Origin: JACVRN01 sp036389255
GTDB taxonomy: Bacteria; Acidobacteriota; Blastocatellia; Pyrinomonadales; Pyrinomonadaceae
NCBI GenBank assembly: GCA_036389255.1
Contig: DASVQI010000006.1
Span: forward strand, 496,001-560,000
Direction: 5' to 3'
Length of the DNA stretch: 64,000 bases
Shown piece by piece: positions 36,601-48,600 of the stretch. The notes under the pieces were generated by a model that was not told the DNA's origin, searched no databases, and was given only the letters and a program-made list of their open reading frames with translations. The translations under genes were made by a program, and so were the position numbers. Within the stretch, counting starts at the first letter, position 1; every line of letters starts with the position of its first letter.

Positions 36601-39600
36601 TGGGAGTGGAGCTGTTTCTAAGGGCTCTGGAATACAACGGAAGCCATTTCGTCGTTGTCGTCGGAGAGCAGGAAAAGGCCCGTCAGACTTTCCGCGAGCA
36701 TTCGCCTGTCTTTCATCAAATCTATCCGTCGGACGGGCCGCGCGGCGACACTGTCAAGCTGGCGGCTGCGCCAAAGCCAGATGCTTTCGCCGCTCCTGAA
36801 GACGACCTCATCGCCATCGTCGGCGTCAGTGGGCGTTATCCGATGGCCCGCGACCTCAACCAGTTCTGGGATAATCTCAGGGAGGGCAGAGATTGCATCA
36901 CGGAGGTTCCTGCCGAGCGTTGGAATCACGAAGCGATATTCGCTCCTGAAAGAGGCAAGCCGGGCAAGACCTACAGCAAGTGGGGAGGATTCCTAGACGG
37001 CGTAGACCAGTTTGACCCGCTCTTTTTCCATATCTCGCCGCGAGAGGCCACGGTGATTGACCCGCAGGAGCGCCTGTTCCTGCAAACCGCATGGCACACG
37101 CTGGAGGATGCGGGTTACGCTCCCGGCCTGCTCAAAGGTCGGGCCATCGGCGTGTACGTGGGGGTGATGTACAGCCAGTATCAACTGTTCGGTGTGGGCC
37201 AAGAGGCGGACGGAGCAACTCTGATTCCGTCATCATTCAGTGCCTCGATTGCCAATCGTGTCTCTTACTTCTTTGATTTTCACGGCCCGAGTGTCGCGCT
37301 CGACACCATGTGCTCGTCCTCTCTGACCGCCATACATCAAGCTTGCGACAGCATCCTTAAAGGCGAGTGCGAAGCGGCGCTGGCGGGCGGCGTCAATGTC
37401 TCCATCCACCCGAACAAGTATCTCTTGCTGAGTCAGGCATCGTTTTTCTCGTCGGACGGGCGGTGCCGCAGTTTTGGTGAGGGAGGAGATGGCTATGTTC
37501 CGGGCGAGGGCGTCGGCGCAGTGCTGCTCAAGCCCCTTAGCCGCGCGCTGGCAGACGGAGATCATGTCTACGCGGTCATTCGCGGCAGGTCTATTAACCA
37601 CGGCGGAAGAACCGGCGGTTTTTCGATTCCTAATCCGGAGGCTCAGGCGCAATTGATTCTCGCCGCTTATCAGCAGGCGAAGCTTGACCCGGCGACCATC
37701 AGTTACATCGAAGCTCACGGCACCGGAACGTCGCTCGGTGACCCGATTGAGCTTTCGGGATTGGAAAAGGCTTTCAAGAAACTTGGAGAGGACGGGTTGC
37801 AGGAATTTCGCTGCCCCGTAGGTTCCGTCAAGTCGAACATAGGTCACCTGGAATCGGCCGCAGGCATCGCGGCCGTGACCAAAGTTGTCTTGCAGATGCA
37901 GCACAGACAACTGGTTCCCTCTCTGCACGCAACGACGCTCAATAGCCATGTGGATTGGTCACGCTCTCACTTTTACGTACAGCGCGAGCTTTCCGAGTGG
38001 AAGCGGCCACGCGTCACGGAAAATGGCGTCGAGAGGGAGATGCCCCTTCGAGCAGGCATCAGTTCTTTCGGCGCGGGAGGCTCGAACGCGCATCTGGTCG
38101 TTGAAGAGTACCAACTCCCGGAAGATGAATACGCGCACAGCACAGAGCCTCGTCTGTTCGTCTTCTCAGCGAAAAGTGATAACGCGTTGCGCGTGGCCGT
38201 GCGGCAGTTTCTTGAGTTCCTGAAGCGGCCGGACGGAGCGGCAGGCGAGAGCGTGTCGAAGACCGATGCTCCAGTCCAACGCGCGGCTCCGGACAATTTA
38301 CAGAAGGATTTGTCGGTCATCCTCGGCAACCTGCTGCGGGTGAAGCTTGGCGACACGCCTTCCGATGAAACGTTGTCCGAGCTCGGAGCGGACTATGCCG
38401 CCCTGTCGCAATTTCATCAGGAGGTAGAGGAGTTTCTGGGAGTTGAGCTTCCGCAGCTATTCATCACGGGCGAATCCACTCTGTCGTCTCTGGCGGCGCG
38501 TCTCAACGAGTTGAACAGCAAGACGCCCGCGCCCGCGCACGGCGAGCCCGCGTCATACAATGCCGCTCAAATTGCCTTCACCCTTCAGGTTGGGCGCGAG
38601 GCTATGGAGGAACGCCTCGCCGTCGTCGCCTCTCGCCCGGCAGAACTGGCGGAAAAACTCGGCCTCTTCCTCGAAGAGAAATCTTCTGCGCCCGCAGGCG
38701 TCTATCGCGGCAGCCTGCGGCAAGAAAAAGCGGGAAGAAGCCTGCCGGGTATGGACGAGTCTCGCGCATGGGCGCGCGCACGCGACCTGACGCGGCTGGC
38801 CGAAGCATGGACGCGCGGGGCCGAAGTGGAATGGGAACTGCTTTATCACAAACCGTATCCGCGCCGCGTGTCACTGCCCGGTTATCCGTTTGAGCAAGGC
38901 CGCTACTGGATTACTTCGCGCCCGGCCGAAGCTGCTTTGCAGACGGTTGCGGCTGTCCCTCTTCATCCACTGCTGGATAGCGTAGAGACGGAAAGCGTCG
39001 CGGGGAACGGCATCGTGTTCCGTAAGGTGTTCCGCCCCGAAGATGGGTTGCTGCGAGAGCACGTCATTGACGGAGTCTCCGTGCTGGCCGGGGTGGTCTA
39101 TTTGGAGATGGCTCGCGCCGCACTCGGTCAAGTGTCGGACGCGAATCGAATCAAAGTGGAGAGAGTACGATGGCTGCGCCCGTTGGCTACCAAGACCGAA
39201 AGCCTGACGGTGTGGGCCGCGCTTGAGCAGCATGAAAACAGTTGGACTTTCAAGGTGCAGACCCGTCGTGAAAATGAGTTGGTGACACACGCGACCGCCA
39301 TCCTCTCGACAGTACCGGCAAGCCGGAACGACTATGCCGAACGCCTGTCGCCGGAAGAGATTCGGGCGAGATGTGACAGCACCTTCGAGCGAGATGAGCT
39401 GTATCACGGCTTTGCGCAGGGCGGCTTGTTCTACGGTGAATCATTCAGGGGATTGCGCAGGGTTCACTACAACGCGAACGAGGCGCTGGGCGAACTCGAA
39501 CTGCCAGCCTACCTGCACTCCGAACTTAAGCAGATGCCCTTGCATCCGACCTTGATGGACGGGGCTTTACAGACTACCGCCGCGTTTCTGGCGCGGACGG

Positions 39601-42600
39601 TTGACCGCGTGATGATGCCCTATGCCGTCGAGAGTGTTGAATTATTCAAGCCGCCGACTGCACGCGCGTATGCCTACGTCCGGCCACTGGCGTCAGGCCA
39701 TTTCAACGTCACGTTGCTGGACACGAACGGCGAGGTGTGCGTCAAGTTCCATGACCTTGCCCTGCGTCAACCGCGTGAGAGCGCGCAAAGCTCTGCCACT
39801 CTGCGCGAAGCGGAGTTTGCGACGAGGCTCAAGCAGACCGAAAGCAACCAACACACATCCTCGCAGAAGAATGCGACCGGCGTATCTTCGCCGGTTGAAG
39901 TCTCTGGCACGGGAACAGAGTCGGCTGTCCCCGTGCGAGCGAGGACAGGGAGTGATGATGCCATGCCGGGACAGACTTTACCCACAGCGTTGCGCGAGGC
40001 CGTAGAAGCCTACGTCAAGGACGCGTTTCACCAGCTTCTGCAAATTCCCGCAGATAAGATATGGCCGGATGATACGCTGGAAAACTACGGCATTGATTCC
40101 ATCACCGTCCCGCAAATCATAGAGTTGTTCGAGGCCGATTTGGGGCCTCTGAGCTCCACCTTGTTGTTCGAGTATAACTCGGTCAATAAGCTGACGGACT
40201 TCTTTCTACAGGAGCATTCCGCCAAGCTCTCGCGGCTCCTGTTGCGCGAGAGCGCGAGCCAGCAGAGCGTTACTTCCGTCGAGAGCGTCGCGCCGGAGAT
40301 TCCGGCCGAACCCGTCAGGAAGAGAGAGCACGCGCGCCCTGCTCGGGGCCGCCGCTCTGGAAAGATTGCGATAGTCGGCATCAGTGGCCGCTATCCTATG
40401 GCGAACACTCTCGAAGAATTTTGGGATAACCTGAAGCAAGGGAAAGATTGTATCAGTGAGATTCCCGCAGAGCGTTGGGACTGGCAGGAGCACAGCCAAG
40501 TCCGTGGCGCTCCCGTCAGTCGCTGGGGCGGATTTCTGGACGGCGTGGACAGGTTCGACCCGCTACTTTTCGGCATGTCGCCGCGAGACGCCGAATACAC
40601 AGACCCACAGGAACGGCTGTTTCTTGAAACTGTGTGGCACACGCTGGAAAACGGAGGTTACTCTCGAACTCGTCTGCGCGGCGCACGGGTAGGCGTCTAC
40701 GTCGGAGTGATGTACGGGCACTATCAACTCTTTGAATCACCCGACAACGTTGCGGGCAACGCGATGTTCGCCTCGATAGCCAACCGCATCAACTATACCT
40801 TTGACTTTCACGGGCCCAGTCTGGCGTTGGATTCGATGTGCTCGTCTTCCATCAGCGCGATGCACCTGGCCTGCCAGAGCCTGCTCAGCGAAGAGGTGGA
40901 TTACGCGGTGGCGGGCGGCGTCAATGTCTCGATTCATCCGAGAAAATATCTTCAACTGAGCGTCGGGCGGTTCCTGTCTAGCGACGGTCGCTGCCGTAGT
41001 TTTGGCGCGGAGGGTGACGGCTACGTTCCGAGCGAAGGCGTGGGCGCGGTGCTGCTCAAACGTCTGGAAGATGCGGAGAGGGACGGCGACTATATACACG
41101 CGGTGATTATGGGAAGCGCGCTCAACCACGGAGGCAAGACGAGCGGGTTCTTCGTGCCTAACCCGGTGGCGCAGTCTATGGCGATTAGTGAGGCATTGGA
41201 GCGAGCCGATGTTGACCCCGCGACGATAAGCTATGTGGAGGCACACGGCACCGGAACCGCGCTCGGTGACCCTATCGAAATCAACGGGCTGATGCGCGCG
41301 TTCGGCTCACGCGAAGCCGCCGCGCGCCCGTGCGTCATAGGCTCAGCGAAATCGAACATAGGCCATCTGGAATCGGCCGCAGGCATCGCGGCCGTGACCA
41401 AAGTTGTCTTGCAGATGCAGCACAGGCAACTGGTTCCCTCGCTGCACGCGGAAACCCTGAATCCGAAAATAGAGTGGAAGGACTCTCCGTTCGTGGTGCA
41501 GCGTTCGTTGACTGAGTGGGAGCAGCCCGTGGTGTACGAGCAGGGGCAGGCCCTGACCGTGCCGCGTCGTGCGGGCATCAGCTCTTTCGGAGCGGGCGGC
41601 GCAAACGCGCATTTGATTCTTGAAGAGTATGTCGCCGCCCCTCTGACAAGCGGCGTAGAGAGCGGCCCCTTTCTCATACTCTTTTCCGCCCAAACGCAGG
41701 AGTCTTTGCGCGGCTACGCGGAAGACTTTCTGGCGTTTCTGGCAGAAAGCCCTTTACACAATCTGTCCGACATCGCCTACACGTTGCAAGTGGGACGCGA
41801 GCATCTGGAGGAACGGCTCGCGCTGGTAGTCGGCAGTCCGGACGAATTGAAGGTGAGGTTGCGGAGTTTTGTCGAAGGGACGCTCAAACCCACTGACGGA
41901 TACCGTGGTCAGATTCACGAGTCTCCGAACTTTTTCCGCAATTTCATTCAGGGCGACGCCGGAAAGGCTTACCTTGAAGTCTTAAAGCAGAACCGTGATT
42001 GGAATCTGGTGGCCCAGCTCTGGGTCAACGGCGTCGGGCTGGAGTGGAACTCATTCTACGCTTCTGCGCGCCCTCGTATTGTTCCTCTTCCCGGATACCA
42101 TTTTATGCGCGAGCGCTACTGGATTCCGGGCGCGGCACAGGCGGCGCTTCGGCCCGCTCCCTCGCCGGATGAAAATGTTGCGAGCAGTGCGGCTCAGATG
42201 GGAGCGTTAGTCGAGGCCGCACAGGTAAGTGTCGTGTCAGGGGAAGTCGCGCTCAGCGACAACGAGTTGAGAGCCAAGACGGCGGCTTTCCTGAGAAAGC
42301 TTCTGGCCTCCTCCTTAAACATAGCGGAGAACAGAGTTCGTCCAAACATTGCGTTTGAAGATTACGGCATTGACTCCGTGATGATTATGGAGATTACAGA
42401 CGCGCTTGAGAAGCAGCTTGGCGAGCTGTCGAAGACGCTCTTTTTTGAATACGGGAACCTGAACGAGCTGACCGATTATTTTGTGCAGCATCACCGCGAA
42501 AGCCTGATTGCGCTCTTCCGCAACGGTGAAGAAGCGCGTGGCGCGGAGCCTGCGCCCACGGCTCAGAGCGGGAAGCTTCAGACAGAGACGCGCACGCACG

Positions 42601-45600
42601 AACCTTTCATGAAGATGGAGGACGCGCCCGAGCAGCCTTCTGCCGAAGGCTGGGCTGCGTCCGGTCTTGCGCCCGCTATCATCCCGGCGAAGACCGGGGC
42701 AGAGAAGATAGCCATCATCGGAATCAGTGGGCGGTTTCCGGGGGCGAAGAACCCTAGAGAGCTTTGGGAGAACTTGAAGAATGGGACGGACTCCATCAGG
42801 GAAATCCCAAGGGAGCGCTGGGACTGGAGAGATTACTACCAGCCTGAGAAGAACACGCCGACATCGGCCAGCAGCAAGTGGGGCGGTTTCATAGAAGGAG
42901 CCGACAAATTCGACGCACGCTTTTTCCACCTCTCCCCACGGGCGGCTGAGCTGATGGATCCGCAGGAGAGACTGTTCCTGCAAACCGCTTGGCATTTGAT
43001 GGAAGATAGCGGCTACACACGCGACGCGCTGAAGCATGAATCCGTAGGAGTGTTCGTGGGGCTGATGTACGCGCACTATCAATTGCTGCAAAACGAGGAG
43101 GGCGCGAGAGGGAGCGCGAGTTATGCGTCCGTCTCGAATCGTGTCTCTTACTTCATGAACTTCAACGGGCCGAGCATCACCCTTGACTCCATGTGCTCGT
43201 CCTCACTGAGCGCGATTCATCTGGCGATGCAGAGCATTCGCGCGGGGGATTGCGACTTGGCAATCGCGGGCGGCGTCAACCTGTTCACACATCCCTATAA
43301 GTATCAATCGCTGAGCTCTATGGGATTTCTCTCAAGTGACGGGCGTTGTCGCAGCTTCGGAGAAGGTGGAGACGGGTTTGTGCCGGGCGAGGGCGTGGCG
43401 GCTGTGCTGCTCAAGCCCCTTGAGCGTGCAATCGCAGACCGCGACCATATCTACGGGGTCATAGTGGCGAGCGCGTTGAATCACGACGGCAAGACGAACG
43501 GCTTCACCGTTCCCAGCCCCGTGGCTCAGGGAGAGTTGATAAAAAAAGCGCTGACGCGTTCCGGTATTAACCCGGAGACAATCACCTATATCGAACCGCA
43601 CGGCACCGGCACATCTTTGGGCGACCCCATAGAGATAACCGGGCTGACCAGAGCGTTTCAGGACTTCAAGCTGCCGAAGCATTCCTGCGCCATCGGCTCC
43701 ATCAAGTCCAACATAGGGCATTTGGAGTCTGCTGCCGGGGTGGCTGCCGTCATCAAAGTCGTTCTTCAAATGCAGCACAAACAACTGCCGCCCTCGCTTC
43801 ATTCGGAGACTTTGAACACGCGGATTCCGTGGGAGAGCTCTCCGTTTTACGTGCAGAGGGAATTGACGCAATGGGAGACGCCGGTTGTGACGCTCGACGG
43901 TATGAAAAGAAGCATTCCGCGTCGCGCCGGGGTCAGCTCGTTCGGAGCGGGCGGAGCCAACGCGCACGCCATTCTGGAAGAGTATGAGCCGGAGGTCGGC
44001 GCAGACATCGTCGGCCCGCAGCTTTTCGTGCTGTCGGCCCGCAACGAGGAGCGTCTGGTTGAGTACGCGAATCAGTGGCTGGACTTTTTGGACTATTTGA
44101 ATCGTGAGAAGTCTGCCCCGCCGGTGCGGCTCGCGGACGTGGCTTACACGCTGCAAATCGGGCGGGAGGAGATGGAAGCACGCCTCGCAGTCGTCGCATT
44201 CGACTTCGCAGACCTGCGTGCGAAACTGGCCCGCTACGTTTTGAAGCAGGAAGCGGGAGACGGAATCTACACTGGCAATACCGCGCGCCAGAATTCCTCG
44301 CCCGAGCAGGAGACGGAAGAAACGACCGGCTCCGCGCCGCCGGAAAACCTGTACCGCGAGCGCAAACTGGAGACACTGGCCGGGCTGTGGGTCAACGGCG
44401 CGACTCTCAGTTGGGAGTTGCTCTACGAAAAGCCACTGTTGCCGCGTCGCGTCTCTGTCCCCGGCTACCCGTTCAAACAGCAACGCTTCTGGCTTGAGGA
44501 GGCGCGGCCTGCACTCTCCGGCGAATCGGCTCCCGCGCAAGAAGGACTGCCTGAGAGTGTCGCTGACAAGCGTGTTGAGCCGCCAACGACCGCCGCGACC
44601 GTCACGCAACCCGAAAGCGAGACGGGGGAAGTGACCGGCTTCTTCCGCGAGAAGCTGCGACCAATCGGCGGCGAGTCAAACGCTCCGGGCGTACTGCTCT
44701 ACGAAGCTTCTATAACCGGCAGCGAATTCTTCCTGCGAGACCATATCTTCACTGGGAAAAAATTGATGCCGGGCGTGGCCTATATAGAAATGGCGGTCGC
44801 CTCGGCGCGTCACGCCACCGGCAGAGAGATAACACGCCTGAGCAACGTCGTGTGGCTGCGCCCGTTGTTCGTGGAAGGGGCGAGGACGGTGAGCGTGCGC
44901 CTGACCCTTTCGCAAGAGTTCGTTGAGTACGAGGCCGGTTTTACCGGCGAAGGAAATTCTTTCGTGCTCTGTTCAAAGGGACGCTTGTGGCTTACGTCCG
45001 CAGCGCGAAGCTCCGCAGACGATTCGGCGGCGCAGCGTGTGGACTTGGAAGCAATTCTACAACGCTGTGGGCGCAGGCTAGACCCGTCAATTGTCTACAA
45101 GGCTTTCCAGCAGGTCGGGTTCAATTACGGCTCCACGTTCCGGCCCGTGCAGGTCATGTATTGCGGGCGCGACGAGGCTCTTTCGGAGTTAAAGCTGGCG
45201 GCCGAAGCCCTTGAGTCGCTCAACGAGTTCAGCCTTCATCCTTCCGCGATGGACGGAGCGTTGCAGACGATTGCGGGCGTCAACGTTTACAAGGAGCAGG
45301 AGAACGGAGTTGGCTACCTGCCATTCTCCATCGGCGGCCTTGAATTTCTTAAACCTCTGCAAGAGCATCTCTACGCGCACGCTCGCGTGGTCGCGGGAGA
45401 TGCGGGTGATAAGGCTGCCGAGCAGCAGGTGGATATAGAGCTGCTCAGCAGAAGCGGCGAAGTTCTGGTGCGGCTCAAATCTGCTGCGCTGAAAGCTATC
45501 GGCGGCGAACGTGCCGGCGCGGCCAAGACCGCCGCCCGCCCCGCTCAGTCAGGGGCTGCCGTCGCCGCAGAAGACGGCGAGTCGAGCGTGCTTTATCGTC

Positions 45601-48600
45601 CCGTCTGGATTGAAACGCAGGCCGCCCCTGCTCTTGCGCCCGCCGGTTCTTCGCAGACCGTGTTCCTCTTTGCCGGAAATTCCGAAGCCGGGAAGTCGCT
45701 GCTGGCCGCGCTTGAAAAGTCGGAACGGACTGGGCCGGTGATTCTGGTCACGCGGGGGGAAGCGTTCCGGCGAACGGGAGAATTGAGTTACCAGATAAAT
45801 CCCGAAGCCGAGAGCGATTATCACGAGCTACTCAAAGACGCGGCGCAGCGAGGTCTGTCTCCCGACCGCGTGCTGCACCTGTGGAATATGCAGGAAGCTG
45901 CTTCGACCGGGGGAGAATCGCCGCGACGCACGGAGTCGCTTGAAGGAGGACTGTTTTCGATTTTGTTCCTCTTCAAAGCGCTGACCAAAGTAATGCCGGA
46001 GCGACGTGTCAGATGCCTTTACGGATACAGGGGAAACCTAGGGCAAGCGCTGCCGCATGACGAATGCCTCAATGGTTTCGCCAGCTCCATAGTGCCGATT
46101 AATTACAAGTTTGAGCTTGTCTCGGTTCGCTTTGACGCCGACGCGAGTCGTCCTTCAAGCCTAGCGGCTCTGCTGCCGGACGAAATGCTGGCTGGGGGAA
46201 ACCTGAACGGGAAAGAGGTCGGTTACGAGAACGGAAAACGCTTTGTGCGCAGCCTGCAACGACTGCCGCCGGAAGAGCTGATAGAGACGCCAGCTACTTT
46301 CGACACGGGCGGCGTGTACCTGATTACAGGCGGGCTTGGCGGCCTCGGTCTTGTTTTCGCTAAATACCTTGCGTCGAATTACAAGGCGAAACTCGCGCTC
46401 TGCGGTCGCTCTGCGCTCACTGCCGAGCAGGAAACGCAGCTTGAGCATTTGAGGTCGCTGGGCGCTGAGGTCTTATACATACGAGGCGATGTGTCCCGCG
46501 CGTCGGATGTCGAGTCGCTGGTTTCCCGCGCGAGAGAGGAGTTTGGGCCGCTTCAAGGTGTGCTTCACAGCGCGGGCGCAGTGGGCGTCTCGTTGATGGC
46601 GACCGACCGTAGCGGATTTGAAAAGCCACTGCTGGCGAAGATACAGGGAACCATCAATCTTGATAGAGCGACGCGTGACGAACCGCTCAGGCTGTTCCTG
46701 TTGTTCTCATCCGTCGCGGCGCTGATGGGCGATTTCGGAGTCGGCAGCTACGGAGCCGGGAATCGCTTCATGGACGGCTACGCGGCTTATCGTGAACAGC
46801 TACGCGCCTCGGGACAACGACAGGGCTTGAGCCTCAGCATAGGCTGGCCTCTCTGGAAAGACGGAGGAATGAAGTTGCCGGAGAACGAGGCCGAGCGTTA
46901 TTTCCAGAGGACAGGCATGCAGGCTCTCACGGACGAGCAGGGGATTGCCTTGTTTGAGCTTGCGTTGCGGGCCGGTGAGCCTTACGTGGTGGCCGCGCGC
47001 GGAAACCTGAGCAAGATTAACCAATCGTTGCGCGCCGTGCAGCAAGACGAAAGCCTCCCCGCGGTTAGAGCTCGCGCTACGAGCGCGGGCGCGCAGCTTG
47101 CGGCTGGAGCCGTCGCACAGGCGGAGACTGAAGTCGGCGCTGCGACACGCACGAGCACGCCAAAGGCTCAGTCACAGAAACCAGAAATGTTGCGGGCCTT
47201 TTATCAACTGACCGCAGAGGTTCTGAAATGCGCGCCATCAGAGCTTTCCCCGGCCGATGAGATGGAGGAGCTTGGCTTTGATTCCATCAGCCTCATGGGG
47301 CTGGGCACGGAGTTGAGTAAGAAGTTCGACGTGGACATAGACCCTTTGTTCTTTTCGGATGTCGCAACTCTGGGAGAGCTGGCGGAAAAACTTCTACGCG
47401 AAGCTGCTAGGAAGAACGGGCCTGACAGGGATAACGGCGCGGACGGCCCGGCCTATGCAGCAGCAGGAGAAGCCGCACGACGTTCCGAATCCTTAGCCGG
47501 GCGAAGCGATGAGACGGGGCTGAGAGAGCAGGTCGAGCGCGAGGTGTTCGGGCTGATAGCCGAAGTCCTGAAAGTTCCTCTGGAAGAGATTAAGCCGGGG
47601 GATGAGTTGGAAGAGCTCGGCTTCGACTCGATTAGTTTCACGGCGCTCGGCTCGGAGCTCAGCCGGAAGTATGACCTGGAAGTGTCGCCTTTCTTCTTCG
47701 CTGAAGTGCGGCAGGCGGGACAACTCGCGGCCAAGTTCTGGGAGGAGTTCGGCCCGGACATCAACCGGGAGGAGACATCACCGCCGCGCATAGAGGCGAG
47801 CGCAGAGCCGGTCGCAGGCGTGATGAGCGCCAAATACAAGTATGCCTTCGAGGGAGTTAAAAATCCTCGCCTGCATCTCATCAAGTCTCCGAATGAAACG
47901 GAAGTCGAGGTCTTAACCTGCGGCGAGGGAGAGCCCATCGTGTTGTTCCCGTTGGCCGGTTGCATGACGGGCTGGATGCATCAATTGAGAGAATTCAGTC
48001 AAACGCATCAGGTCATCACGCTGCAATATCCCGGTTTCGGGGCCAGCGAGCCAAATCTGGAAATCAGCCAGCTTGAAGCCACGGCCCAGCTCGAAGCTGC
48101 CGCCGACCTCATGATGAAGGCCGTGGAAGACCTCAAAGTGCGTCCTCCCGTACATGTAGTGGGCTGGTCTATGGGCGGGTTCGTGGCGCAGCTCTTCGCG
48201 GAAAAATACGAGGAGGCGGTCAGGTCGTTGACCTTAATCTGTTCTGCTGCGGAAGTGGGCATCACTCCCGACCCGGAAAACTGGCAAGAGATTTTTATGA
48301 AAGATTTTACCAGCAATCTTCCGGCCACCATGAAGAGGAAGCCGGAAGGCTCTCTAGACTTCTTGTTGGGAACTAAGGATTCAAACATTCTGATGCGCTA
48401 CCTGCTGTTGGTCTACATGTTCGACTTCGGCCAGCGCATTGCGAACATCAACCGGCCTATCCTGTTGCTCGCGGGGAACGATGACATAGTGTTCCCGCTT
48501 GAGAAGATACAGCAGTCGCACGAGCAGGCCGTGGATTCCATCCTCTTCGTTATAGAGAACGCAGGGCATTATGCGCCGTTGCAGCAGCCCGGCATCGTCA

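Noticed and set aside
43332..44609. 425-codon antisense ORF opposite KS11/linker
   Set aside because: It mirrors codon bias of the PKS gene; its translation is Arg-rich and low in recognisable motifs, with no ribosome site. Same for the other long antisense ORFs under the synthase genes.
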